Shown in pieces: positions 18,083 to 25,901 of a stretch of DNA of 64,000 bases (its first letter is position 1; every line of letters starts with the position of its first letter). Both the position numbers and the translations under genes were made by a program. The DNA is from Nocardioides limicola (GTDB taxonomy: Bacteria; Actinomycetota; Actinomycetes; Propionibacteriales; Nocardioidaceae). The notes beneath the pieces are model-generated. The model did not search any database, was not told where the DNA came from, and saw nothing but the letters and a program-made list of their open reading frames with translations. The DNA is taken from positions 310,001-374,000 of the forward strand of contig NZ_JAERJA010000002.1 in assembly GCF_016827675.1 (NCBI RefSeq), read 5' to 3'.

Positions 18083-18550
18083 TCAGCGTGCCGGCTTGGG
18101 GGTGACCCAGAGCCGGATCACGCCCTCGATCACCACGGTGCCGTCGTCGCGCACTCCGTGGACGCGGACGCCGACGTCGGGGTCGTCGCCGGTCCACTGC
18201 TCAGGGTCGGTCTCGGCCACGCAGGTGATCGAGGTGTCCGCCTTGGCGGTGTAGGTGACCTCCATCCCCTTGGGGATCCAGCGCTTGTCGGCGGGGATGC
18301 TGGCCTCGGCCAGCGCGCCCATCGCCGCCTCCAGGCCGTTGCACAGGGCGATCGCGTGCACGGTGCCGATGTGGTTGTGCACCGCCCGGCGCTTGGGGAT
18401 CCGCAGCGAGGCGTAGTTGGGCCGGATCTCGAGGAAGGTGGGGCGGATGGTGGCGAAGTAGGGCGCCTTCTGGGCGAAGGCGGCCGAGAAGACCTTGTTG
18501 CCCATCGGGACACTGGTCAACTTCTGCCACATGGAGAGGACTTGGCTCAT
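18083..18550 (-). CDS. DUF4442 hotdog-fold protein (PaaI-like)
   Basis: 155-residue protein of the DUF4442 branch of the hotdog/thioesterase superfamily. The segment FLEIRPNYASLRIPKRRAVHNHIGTVHAIALCNGLE is the characteristic hotdog core (written here in two parts by residues ~40-75: strand with RIPKRR, helix beginning HNHIGTVHAIALCN). Some members act as acyl-CoA thioesterases or acyl-CoA-binding proteins. A divergent TetR gene begins 80 bp away. The palindrome TTACTCTGCGGTAA ends near its start, so TetR control of this gene is plausible. Confidence 0.85.
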   Translation of the reverse strand: MSQVLSMWQKLTSVPMGNKVFSAAFAQKAPYFATIRPTFLEIRPNYASLRIPKRRAVHNHIGTVHAIALCNGLEAAMGALAEASIPADKRWIPKGMEVTYTAKADTSITCVAETDPEQWTGDDPDVGVRVHGVRDDGTVVIEGVIRLWVTPKPAR

Positions 18551-18559
18551 GGCCTCACA

Positions 18560-18573
18560 TTACTCTGCGGTAA
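18560..18573. promoter_or_regulatory. TTAC-N6-GTAA palindrome between divergent genes
   Basis: TTACTCTGCGGTAA is an inverted repeat with 4-bp arms located 9 bp upstream of the DUF4442 start and 57 bp upstream of the TetR start. Its position and symmetry fit a TetR-type operator for the divergent pair; there is no direct evidence of binding. Confidence 0.45.
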
Positions 18574-18630
18574 CTTTTCGCGGAAGGGGTGCCGGACTGT
18601 GGTCTGGGCCACAGGTGTGAGGATGACTCC

Positions 18631-19233
18631 ATGGCCAGGATGACCGCCGCCGAGCGACGCGAACAGTTGATCGGGGTGGCCCGCGGCCGCTTCGCCGAAC
18701 TCGGCTACGACGGCACGTCGGTGGAGGAGATCGCTGCCGTCGCCGACGTCTCCAAGCCGGTCGTCTACGAACACTTCGGCGGGAAGGAGGGGCTCTACGC
18801 GGTCGTCGTGGACCGGGAGGTCAACGAACTGCTGGCCGCCGTCCGCATCGCTCTGGTCGGCGGCAGTTCACGAACCTTGCTGGAGCAGGCCGCGGTCGCA
18901 CTGTTGGGCTACATCGAGAGCTCTCCGGACGGGTTCCGGATCCTGGTCCGCGACCGCAGCCCCGGCGGCGAGGGGTCCTACCTGTCGATCCTCGGCGACG
19001 TCGCCTCCCGGGTCGAGGGGATCCTGGTGGATCAGTTCGAGCGACGTGGACTGGAGCCAGACACGGCGCCGCTGTACGCCCAGATGCTGGTCGGGATGGT
19101 CTCATCCGCGGGCCAGTGGTGGCTGGAGAGTCAGCAGCCGGGACGCGAGGAGGTGGCCGCCCACCTGGTCAACCTGGCCTGGTACGGCCTGAGCGGACTG
19201 CACGCCTCACCCACCCTGCACACCGGCCACTGA
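18631..19233 (+). CDS. TetR/AcrR family transcriptional regulator
   Basis: 200-residue regulator with an N-terminal TetR HTH (RREQLIGVARGRFAELGYDG, then SVEEIAAVADVSKPVVYEHF) and a C-terminal ligand-binding helical domain. It is probably a repressor sensing an acyl-CoA or similar ligand, as it is divergent from a hotdog-fold gene, but the ligand is unknown. The ATG at 18631 has GAGGA 7-8 nt upstream; a second ATG at 18640 is possible. No downstream gene is within operon distance on the same strand except the MarR gene 80 bp away. Confidence 0.92.
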   Translation: MARMTAAERREQLIGVARGRFAELGYDGTSVEEIAAVADVSKPVVYEHFGGKEGLYAVVVDREVNELLAAVRIALVGGSSRTLLEQAAVALLGYIESSPDGFRILVRDRSPGGEGSYLSILGDVASRVEGILVDQFERRGLEPDTAPLYAQMLVGMVSSAGQWWLESQQPGREEVAAHLVNLAWYGLSGLHASPTLHTGH

Positions 19234-19274
19234 CCGCCGGTCCGTCGCCACACCTGTCGGCGACCAAGACTCTC

Positions 19275-19295
19275 GTGGTCAAGAATCTCGACCAC
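19275..19295. promoter_or_regulatory. GTGGTC-N9-GACCAC inverted repeat before the MarR gene
   Basis: Perfect 6-bp arms at 19275-19280 and 19290-19295, 17 bp before the MarR start codon. MarR regulators commonly autoregulate through such inverted repeats overlapping their promoters. Confidence 0.5.
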
Positions 19296-19312
19296 TCTGG
19301 TTCAATGGGTGC

Positions 19313-19810
19313 ATGAGGGACGAGGTGGACGAACTCGTCGAGGCGTGGGCCAGGGAGCGGGCCGACCTCGACCTGGCGCCGGTCGAGGTGTTCAGCCGGA
19401 TCGGCCGGCTGGCGCGCCAGCTCGACCGGGTCCGCCGCGAGGCCTTCACCGAGCACCGGATCGAATCCTGGGAGTTCGACGTACTCGCCGCCCTGCGACG
19501 GGCAGGCGACCCCTATCAACTCTCCCCCGGCCGACTCATCCGGGAGACCCTGGTCACCAGCGGCACGATGACCAACCGGGTCGACCGGCTGACGGACCGG
19601 GGACTCGTGGAGCGCCTTCCCGACCCGCACGACCGGCGCGGCGTTCTGGTCCGGCTGACCCCGGCCGGCAAGGAGGCGGTGGACAGCGCCTTCGAGGCTC
19701 TGCTCGCCTCGGAGCGGGCCCTGCTCACCGTGCTCGACGAGCGGGACCGCGCCCGGCTCGCCACCCTGCTGCGGTCGCTGATGGGGAGCCTGCCCACCAA
19801 CCGGGGCTGA
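19313..19810 (+). CDS. MarR family transcriptional regulator
   Basis: 165-residue winged-helix regulator. The core wHTH reads LSPGRLIRETLVTSGTMTNRVDRL for helices 3-4 (positions ~65-88), followed by the wing with the conserved DRRGVLVRLTPAG. Dimerisation helices flank it on both sides. Its target is unknown; the inverted repeat at 19275-19295 suggests autoregulation. The stop codon lies inside the left copy of the 22-bp repeat that brackets the 19.98-25.87 kb island. Confidence 0.93.
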   Translation: MRDEVDELVEAWARERADLDLAPVEVFSRIGRLARQLDRVRREAFTEHRIESWEFDVLAALRRAGDPYQLSPGRLIRETLVTSGTMTNRVDRLTDRGLVERLPDPHDRRGVLVRLTPAGKEAVDSAFEALLASERALLTVLDERDRARLATLLRSLMGSLPTNRG

Positions 19811-19826
19811 GGCCGCCGCAGCGGTC
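19805..19826. repeat. left copy of a 22-bp direct repeat flanking an accessory island
   Basis: Positions 19805-19826 match 25902-25923 at 20 of 22 bases, with the shared core GAGGCCGCCGCA. The two copies lie just outside the island: one over the MarR stop codon, the other 26 bp before the ABC-F start. They could be an integration scar or a chance match in GC-rich DNA. Confidence 0.5.
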
Positions 19827-19979
19827 CTGATCGGGCCCCTGGGTGGGCCTTCCCGGAGAACTCCTCCTCAGACAATTCCTCTCGGGCTGTGGGTTCCTGC
19901 CGCTTCGTGACAGTAGCGAGGGCAGTACCACCAGACACTGCCACTCCGGACGAGGTCTCAACTCAACGAGGGGAACATC

Positions 19980-20165
19980 ATGACCATCAAGTACCGCCCC
20001 GGCTGGAAGCACACCAGCGTCGGCGGCGAGGTCAGTTGGAGCAATGTGCTGCCCAGTACCTACACGATCCGGGCGAGAGCCTACGCGGCAACTGACTGCG
20101 CTCCGCTGAATCCGTTCAGTGTCGGCAACTACGACGTGAACTACACGGTCACCTTCCGAGGATGA
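19980..20165 (+). CDS. 61-residue small protein, first gene of the export operon
   Basis: Small protein of unknown function with good translational signals: GAGGGG lies 6 nt before the ATG, and its TGA overlaps the next ATG (ATGA). It has no signal peptide, one cysteine (TDCAP) and a C-terminal half rich in alternating hydrophobic residues (YTIRARAYA, YDVNYTVTF), suggesting beta strands. The GGEVSWSN segment recalls lactococcin-972-type bacteriocins only weakly, and those carry signal peptides. Because lipoprotein, adaptor, ATPase and permease genes follow with overlapping starts, a role as an exported peptide or a regulatory partner is plausible but unproven. Confidence 0.7.
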   Translation: MTIKYRPGWKHTSVGGEVSWSNVLPSTYTIRARAYAATDCAPLNPFSVGNYDVNYTVTFRG

Positions 20166-20716
20166 GGATTGCGGCCACGGCTCGCCCGCTTGCGGTGCTG
20201 GGGCTACTGGCCTTGATCGCTGCCGCCGGGTGCGGCACGCAAGCGACGGCGTTGCCCACCTTGGACGAGGACTCCGCCATCTTCGTGGGCGTCGAACCCT
20301 CCATCGTCACAGAAGTGCTTGCCCACCCGCAGGCCCAGGCCATGCTGGATGAGGAAGGCACAGCCGACGATGACAGCGGAAGCAGCGGAGAGGAGCGCCG
20401 CGACAGTCTCGCGCAGGGTATCGCGATCAATTTCGTGATGTGCCGCGCAACGGCCGAGGCGTACAAGTCGTGGTTGAGCAGCGGAGTCCGCCCCGCCACG
20501 CCACGAGTCCCGACCGTGGCGGAGCCGCAGGAACCGTCGTACTCAGACTGGCTTGACCTGCAGGACAGACTCGATGGTCTGTTCATGTCTGGCGACCCGG
20601 CGCAGGTCCGCGACAGGTTCCTGACCGGCGCAGGCTCCTGCGGTGAGTGGATTCCGGCAGTACCGGGCGACGTATCCGGTCCCACCATTGAGGACGAGAT
20701 CGAGGACTTTGGGTGA
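20162..20716 (+). CDS. putative lipoprotein of the export operon
   Basis: 184-residue protein with a clear lipoprotein signal peptide; Cys24 in AAAGC would be the lipidated residue. The mature part is acidic, with a charged DEEGTADDDSGSSGEERRD segment and two later cysteines (VMCRA, GSCGE) that could form a disulfide. I recognise no domain. It overlaps the 61-residue gene by 4 bp and the next gene by 4 bp (GTGA), so it is made together with the exporter. Likely roles are immunity, sensing or assembly of the transport complex at the outer face of the membrane, but these are inferences from position. Confidence 0.75.
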   Translation: MRIAATARPLAVLGLLALIAAAGCGTQATALPTLDEDSAIFVGVEPSIVTEVLAHPQAQAMLDEEGTADDDSGSSGEERRDSLAQGIAINFVMCRATAEAYKSWLSSGVRPATPRVPTVAEPQEPSYSDWLDLQDRLDGLFMSGDPAQVRDRFLTGAGSCGEWIPAVPGDVSGPTIEDEIEDFG

Positions 20717-21699
20717 TCAGCACTCGCTCTCTGCTTCGGCCAGCAATCGTGGCGCTCCTGACCCTGCCCCTCTTGGTTGGGTGCACTGAGCCGCAAGGAG
20801 GTCCTCAGCAAGACTCACCTCGCCAGACTCAGCCCGCTGCAGGGGAACGCGAAGGGGGCCCTTCGCCGAGCACTCCGGGGCACGAACAATCCTCAGTCCG
20901 TCGCGGCGACTTGACCCTGCGCTACACGCTGGACGCAGTCACGGTCGGCAGCACCGAGATCGTCGTCACGCCCAGTGACAAGTTCGTGCTCCGCGCCGAC
21001 AACTCGCTGCTCGGAGGCGCCGTGGCGGCGGGCCAACGAATCGGCACCGCCACAGTCCGAGACGATGTCGCGCGCGCGTTGCGCTCCGGCGACGACCCAG
21101 GCCAGATCAATGCCACCACCCTCGCCAACCTGGCGGCCCGCGAGGGGCCGGTCACGGCACCCGCCTCCGGGATCCTCCGGGCGGTTGGGTCAACAGCCGT
21201 GATTGAGTCATCAGGGATTGACGTGGTGGCCGAATTGTCGCCTATCCAATACTTGCGGTTCCTCTCGATGGAGTTCGAGGGTCAAGCCCAGGTGGAGACG
21301 GTGCTGGGCCCGCGCCGCGTTCGATGCGATGCCCTGTGGATCAGCCCATCCACCGGTGACATGTCCGAGTCGGCGTCCACGCTCCGTTGCCGCCTTCCCA
21401 GCCATGTGGAGACTGCGCCCGGACTGCGGTCGACCCTCACCGTCGCTGCCGAAGCGGTCACGGACGTGCTGCTCGCCCCGAACATGTTCATCGGGTACGA
21501 CTCTGAGGCCGATCACTACTTCTTGAGAGTCGAGCGGGCGGGTGAGTTCGTGTCGGTGCCCGTGGGCGTCGGCCCAACCGATGGCGTGGTCCGAGTCATC
21601 TCGGGCGACGTTGCAGCAGACGATCGGTTGGCACTCCCCGATGCCGACACGGCGTCCCTGGCCGGTTCCGAGACCGACGAGGATGATCCAGGGGAATGA
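20713..21699 (+). CDS. lipoprotein periplasmic-adaptor-like protein (MacA/HlyD-type)
   Basis: 328-residue lipoprotein (Cys24 in LLVGC) with a Pro/Gln/Glu-rich linker to about residue 65. The rest looks like a membrane-fusion/RND adaptor: beta-barrel and lipoyl-like strands, with GPVTAPASGILRAVG resembling the APVSGxV signature and a following VVAELSPIQYLRFLSM segment typical of actinobacterial adaptor-like proteins. It would connect the permease to the cell surface or peptidoglycan layer. It starts at a GTG overlapping the upstream stop, and its own stop overlaps the ATPase start, so all are translationally coupled. Confidence 0.8.
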   Translation: MISTRSLLRPAIVALLTLPLLVGCTEPQGGPQQDSPRQTQPAAGEREGGPSPSTPGHEQSSVRRGDLTLRYTLDAVTVGSTEIVVTPSDKFVLRADNSLLGGAVAAGQRIGTATVRDDVARALRSGDDPGQINATTLANLAAREGPVTAPASGILRAVGSTAVIESSGIDVVAELSPIQYLRFLSMEFEGQAQVETVLGPRRVRCDALWISPSTGDMSESASTLRCRLPSHVETAPGLRSTLTVAAEAVTDVLLAPNMFIGYDSEADHYFLRVERAGEFVSVPVGVGPTDGVVRVISGDVAADDRLALPDADTASLAGSETDEDDPGE

Positions 21700-22406
21700 C
21701 CAACGAGGTGGCCCGGCTCATGGGCGTCACAGTGACCTATCAGTCGGCCGGCGCGGCCATCCATGCTCTCCGGGACGTCGATCTAAGACTCTCCCCTGGG
21801 AGCAGCACTTCGTTCATGGGACGCTCTGGCAGCGGAAAGTCGACGCTCGTGTCTGTCCTCTCCCTATTGCGTAGGCCGACGACCGGAACCGTCTTCATCG
21901 ACGGCCACGACGTCTCGCTGCTCCCGGCCAAGAAGATCGCGGACCTACGGGCCAGCCAGATCGGGATCGTCTTTCAGGCGTTTCATCTCGAGCCCGGGCT
22001 GACGGTGACCGAGAACGTCCTCCTGGCCTGGCACTTCCGGCCGGCGGGGATGGGCCGGCGCGCCGCTCGTGAGCGCGTCCTCGGAGACCTGGAGCGCGTC
22101 GGCATCGCGGACCTTGCTGGCCGGCGTCCCCACACTCTCTCCGGCGGCCAGCGCCAACGAGTGGCCATCGCCAGAGCCTTGTTCTCCCGGCCTTCGCTGC
22201 TGGTCGCGGACGAGCCGACCGGCAACCTCGACGAGAGCAACGCTTCGGCGGTCGGTGAGCTTCTGCTATCGCTGCCCGCCGAGCTTGGCACTGCTCTGGT
22301 CATCGTCACGCACGACCGAGCGATTGCCGGACTCGCTCAGACTCGCATGGAACTCTCGCATGGTCAGATCGCCCGCCGAGACAGTTCGTACCATGCGATG
22401 GAGTGA
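21696..22406 (+). CDS. ABC transporter ATP-binding protein of the island
   Basis: 236-residue ATPase of the MacB/LolD class. Walker A is GRSGSGKST with Arg in place of the usual Pro, the Q-loop is in IVFQAFHLEPG, the signature is LSGGQRQR, Walker B is [12 protein letters not shown] and the H-loop is VTHD; all catalytic residues are intact. It energises the permease that overlaps its 3' end by 14 bp. It differs clearly from the other MacB-type ATPase at 9592-10374, so it is not a recent duplicate. Confidence 0.93.
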   Translation: MTNEVARLMGVTVTYQSAGAAIHALRDVDLRLSPGSSTSFMGRSGSGKSTLVSVLSLLRRPTTGTVFIDGHDVSLLPAKKIADLRASQIGIVFQAFHLEPGLTVTENVLLAWHFRPAGMGRRAARERVLGDLERVGIADLAGRRPHTLSGGQRQRVAIARALFSRPSLLVADEPTGNLDESNASAVGELLLSLPAELGTALVIVTHDRAIAGLAQTRMELSHGQIARRDSSYHAME

Positions 22407-23544
22407 CCTTGGTGCGGTTGGAAGTCTGGGCATGCGGCTGGCTTGGTCGGCCCGACTCAGGGTCTTCCTGTCAACGGTGCTCGTCGCCCTGGCACTGACG
22501 GTGTACCTCGTCGTCAGCCAGCTGTCTCGGATCGCCGCATCGGGTTTGGATGACGCAATCGACGCGGACTCCGGCGTGATGGGGAGCTACTCGATCGACA
22601 CGAGGACGACCTTCGGTCTGCCTCAGGAGGTCTTCCTCCAGCGCGCGTTGGCAAGTCTGTCAGGGCTCAGTCAGAAGCCCATCCCCTACGTGATCGGGTA
22701 TGAAGGGATACGCCCTGAATGCCCGCCCTACGACCAACTCGGCACTACCACGGTGCGATTCGTCTTCAACTCGGACGGCACGGCTTATCCGCTGCCCTTC
22801 GGGGAGGCGCTGCCGGTCAAGACCAAGGTGTGCCTGGCTGGCTCGGCAGTCCCCGGCCGAGCGGTCTACGGCCCTCGGGAAACTGCGAGGAACCGGTGGG
22901 GCGACGGACTGGCGATCGCCCCGGAGTATCAGTCGCTCGCCGCGCTGATGTCGGCAGAGCCTCGCACCTATCGGTTCATCGTGACCACCGGTGAGCGCAA
23001 CAGCACTCCCGAGCTCCGTACAGCCCTGAGTACCGCGTTCGCCGAGGATGGGGTCCGGTTCGGTGCCCCGAACGTGTCCAACGACTTCCTCATCACCCGC
23101 CTCGACACGAGTGACCAGATCCGCGCCGCCAGCCAGGGCGTCAAGACCATCTTCGCCGTAATCGGTTGGGGTGTGCTCGGTTTGGGGGCGCTGGGTCTGC
23201 TGGTCTCTCAACTCATCGTCGTCCGCGATCGGATGTGGCTGTTCGGGCTTGCGATGGCGCTCGGCGCCAGGCGCACGCACATCGCCTTCCTCGTATGGGC
23301 AGAAGTGGCACTGACGGTCGCCCTAGGACTGCTGGGAGCAGTCGGCATCGCTTACCTGACTCAGCCACTAGCCAACGCCATCGCGCAATCAGCCTTTGGC
23401 ACGAACGCGGGCCTTCTCAGCACCGGTGCACTGCCCGGGCTTGGCCTCGGATGCATGGCCACCTTGATGATCGCGTCCGCATGGCCTGCCTATCGCGCCA
23501 GCTCACAGGACCCGTTGGACGTACTTGAACCCAAGGTTGGCTAA
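22393..23544 (+). CDS. FtsX-type ABC transporter permease of the island
   Basis: 383-residue permease with the simple MacB layout: one N-terminal membrane helix (VFLSTVLVALALTVYLVVS), a ~220-residue extracytoplasmic domain, then a C-terminal FtsX block of three helices (VIGWGVLGLGALGLLVSQL, the ALTVALGLLGAVGIAYL region, and the last LGLGCMATLMIAS). The first candidate start is the ATG at 22393, inside the end of the ATPase gene; a second ATG at 22432 is possible. The ribosome binding site is weak, consistent with coupling to upstream translation. Confidence 0.87.
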   Translation: MRWSDLGAVGSLGMRLAWSARLRVFLSTVLVALALTVYLVVSQLSRIAASGLDDAIDADSGVMGSYSIDTRTTFGLPQEVFLQRALASLSGLSQKPIPYVIGYEGIRPECPPYDQLGTTTVRFVFNSDGTAYPLPFGEALPVKTKVCLAGSAVPGRAVYGPRETARNRWGDGLAIAPEYQSLAALMSAEPRTYRFIVTTGERNSTPELRTALSTAFAEDGVRFGAPNVSNDFLITRLDTSDQIRAASQGVKTIFAVIGWGVLGLGALGLLVSQLIVVRDRMWLFGLAMALGARRTHIAFLVWAEVALTVALGLLGAVGIAYLTQPLANAIAQSAFGTNAGLLSTGALPGLGLGCMATLMIASAWPAYRASSQDPLDVLEPKVG

Positions 23545-24155
23545 CCTTCGGCGCGTCAATCTCGCATGTGGCCAGTGACGAACGGCGCGCGCGGCACCTC
23601 CCCTCGGGATCGCAGCTCGGCCCGTCCTCGCTGCGGCTATCGGCGTTGAGCCGACAGCACCCTGTATGAGATCCCTAACACTGCAGTCCTCCGTGACTGT
23701 CGCCGCACTCGTCGGCGCCTGGTATGGCTCACCACTTCGCCGGCCCTTGCGACGGAAACTCGCGACTCCCGAGAGCAAACGGCTGCCCAGGCCCTCGCGT
23801 CGGAGTTGGATCGCGATCTGGTTGGCACAGTGATCGGCAACAGGGTCTTCCGCCCCGACGGAACAGTCTTCGTCGCCGTGGACGCAGGGATCTCCTCACT
23901 GAGCCGGTGTTCGGCTGGCCGCTTCTGCCTGTGGTCGCTCATCAACTTTCAGGGGTCGTTCCGCTACAAGTCTGGATCAGCCGTGACACACCGCCTGACC
24001 GACACGATCAGATCGATCTGGAACAACCGTTCAGCATCGGCTCGCCTCTAAACGAACACAGGCGCATCCTCCACTTGCTACGCTGCCGGAGGACAGAACG
24101 GGTCATTGAGCTCGGCCTATCAGACGGCATCGAAGGTGTACCTTGCATCGGGGGG
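23545..24155. other. gene-poor 611-bp gap inside the island
   Basis: No gene can be supported here. An open stretch around 23680-24051 reads as a plausible but start-less protein (segments QTAAQALASELDRDLV, then RPDGTVFVAVDAG), which recalls the linker of a sensor kinase and may be a decayed gene fragment; it then ends in low-complexity nonsense. A weak 5-bp hairpin lies near 23640-23654. The promoter of the ECF sigma gene should lie in the right part of this gap. Confidence 0.5.
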
Positions 24156-24743
24156 ATGCTGACCCTCGCAGACTCCTTCATCGCGTCGGGAAGGTCGCGA
24201 TGTGAAGGAGTTGTTGGGTGGGGGGGGACGTTCTACGCCGACTACTTCGCCGACATGTTGCCCAAGGTGCACAAGTTCATCCGGGCGCGATTCTCCTCAT
24301 CGCTGGCCGAGGACTTGGCCAGCGAGACGATGCTGACCCTGTGGCGGAAGAACATCCCTGCCCCGAAGAATGACGTTGAACTGCGACAGTTGCGGAAGCT
24401 CACCTACAAGATCGCCACTGGCCATGTGTCCAACGCCGAGAAGAAGTTCAGCAGGGAAGGCGCCGCAAACCAGCAGGGCATGCTGAGGATGATCCCCGGT
24501 GACGATCCCACCTTTGAAGCGGTCGTGCCGAGTGTCGTCGTCGACGCCCTTGCTCAGTTGGAGTTCAACGACAGGCAGGTCGTGAACCTCGTGATCGGAG
24601 GGTTCCGGACACGCGAGATTGCCGAGATACTCGGAATCACCCCCAAAGCTGCCTCCATGCGTCTGGCACGAGCACGCGAACGCCTCAACGGGCGACTCAG
24701 TCTCGGAGAGGAGGTTGAGGATGACATCACAGCACGACGGTGA
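24156..24743 (+). CDS. ECF-type RNA polymerase sigma factor (start uncertain)
   Basis: Sigma-70 family factor of extracytoplasmic type, ~170-195 residues. Region 2 is visible as FYADYF...LAEDLASETMLTLWR, and region 4 as LEFNDRQVVNLVIGGFRTREIAEILG followed by KAASMRLARARERL. The in-frame ATG at 24156 gives an odd 25-residue leader. The better start would be a GTG at 24218 preceded by an ideal GAAGGAG, but it is one base out of frame because of an eight-G run (24220-24227). It overlaps the downstream CU044_5270-like gene by 23 bp, the usual pairing of sigma factor and membrane-bound partner. Confidence 0.83.
   Translation: MLTLADSFIASGRSRCEGVVGWGGTFYADYFADMLPKVHKFIRARFSSSLAEDLASETMLTLWRKNIPAPKNDVELRQLRKLTYKIATGHVSNAEKKFSREGAANQQGMLRMIPGDDPTFEAVVPSVVVDALAQLEFNDRQVVNLVIGGFRTREIAEILGITPKAASMRLARARERLNGRLSLGEEVEDDITARR
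24204..24227 (+). promoter_or_regulatory. strong ribosome binding site and G8 tract at the sigma start
   Basis: GAAGGAG (24204-24210) lies 7 nt before GTG (24218-24220), which runs into eight consecutive G. With seven G instead of eight, this GTG would be in frame with the sigma factor. The tract may be a sequencing error, a phase-variable switch or a slippage site. Confidence 0.55.
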
Positions 24744-25866
24744 GCACGAGGACTTCGCCGAGACCGAGCAACAGCTCATCGATGTACTCAGGGTCGGGTA
24801 CGGGATCGAGCCGAGAGTCCTCGACCTTCCGCCCGGTGAGCAAGCAGGTGTGGACGGTCGAGCTGCCGAGACGCTCGCATCCATCCTCGGCTCACCGACC
24901 GAACCTGCCGTGCACGGCGCGACCCACCTACCGGTCGTCACCTGGCGCCGCTCCTTCGCGGCACTTGCCTCGGCCGCCGCAGTCGTCCTCCTCATCGGAA
25001 TAGGACTAGCGATCTGGCCGCTGGGCGGCGACAAGGCCGTCTACGCCGCCACGCCTCCGCTCCTGCGCATCTCGTCCATCGACGATGCCGACTTCCCGTT
25101 GGCAGGGGTGCCCGCCGACGCACACCTGGAACAGCTCGCTGAACGTGCCGGGGCCCATCCCGAAGCATCCGGCTCGGGCGAGGTCCAGTGGATCAGGGCA
25201 GCAGGCTGGTGGCTCGACACGGACAACGAGTCCGGCACCCCGAAGAGCCGCGTGACTCCCGTCATCATGGACACCTACAGGCTGCCGGGGGGCGGCACCC
25301 GGATCGTCACCGCCAAGGGCACCCCTCTCGATCCTGACGGAGCCGTGGCCTCGGCGCAGGAGCCCGATAGCGGTGTCCGCACCGACGAGACCTTCCCGCC
25401 AGGACCTGACGATGCACTCGCGAGCCCCGACCTGCTGCCACGCAACCCTGCAGAGCTTCGCGCATTGATCCTCGGAACCACGGGCGAGTGCGCGGGCATC
25501 GAGGGCACGTGCATCGTCAATGCGATCCAAACATTCGGTCTCAACTCGGTGCCGTCTGCTGACTTGAGGGCAGCCCTCCTGCGTGCCCTCATCGGCGCCA
25601 ACGACATGGTCTACGTCGGAACCGCACAGGACCGCCGTGACCAGACCAGTGAGGTCTTCGCAATCACCGATCCCGATGGCTTCCAGCAACGGTTCTTCTT
25701 GTTCGATACCCGAACGGGCAAGTACTCCGGCGACGAAACCGTGCTGATTCAGGACAGCACCGCACTCGACGTCAACGCCCCCGCAGTGATCGAGTTCAAC
25801 ACTGTCCTGACGCGGGAGTGGATCTCAACCAAGGAGCTTCCCCGCCGGGAGTCGGCTACCCGGTGA
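24721..25866 (+). CDS. CU044_5270 family membrane protein, probable sigma partner
   Basis: 381-residue protein with one membrane helix (LASAAAVVLLIGIGLAIWPLGG, about residues 79-100) separating a short cytoplasmic N-domain from a large extracytoplasmic C-domain. This layout and the position behind an ECF sigma gene match the actinobacterial CU044_5270 family, whose members usually follow sigma factors and are thought to act as anti-sigma-like regulators. The C-domain has two nearby cysteines (GECAGIEGTCIV). AGGAGG is 6 nt before the ATG, inside the sigma gene. The function as an anti-sigma factor is inferred from context. Confidence 0.82.
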   Translation: MTSQHDGEHEDFAETEQQLIDVLRVGYGIEPRVLDLPPGEQAGVDGRAAETLASILGSPTEPAVHGATHLPVVTWRRSFAALASAAAVVLLIGIGLAIWPLGGDKAVYAATPPLLRISSIDDADFPLAGVPADAHLEQLAERAGAHPEASGSGEVQWIRAAGWWLDTDNESGTPKSRVTPVIMDTYRLPGGGTRIVTAKGTPLDPDGAVASAQEPDSGVRTDETFPPGPDDALASPDLLPRNPAELRALILGTTGECAGIEGTCIVNAIQTFGLNSVPSADLRAALLRALIGANDMVYVGTAQDRRDQTSEVFAITDPDGFQQRFFLFDTRTGKYSGDETVLIQDSTALDVNAPAVIEFNTVLTREWISTKELPRRESATR

Positions 25867-25901
25867 CTACCGACGGTCAGGCCGCGTTCTTCCAGCAGCC
25901 C

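Noticed and set aside
19980..20165. Naming the 61-residue protein a lactococcin-972 bacteriocin
   Set aside because: Lacks the signal peptide and most conserved residues; resemblance is limited to a few positions.
23806..24051. 81-codon frame as an intact gene
   Set aside because: TTG start without ribosome binding site and degenerate C-terminus; kept only as a possible relic.
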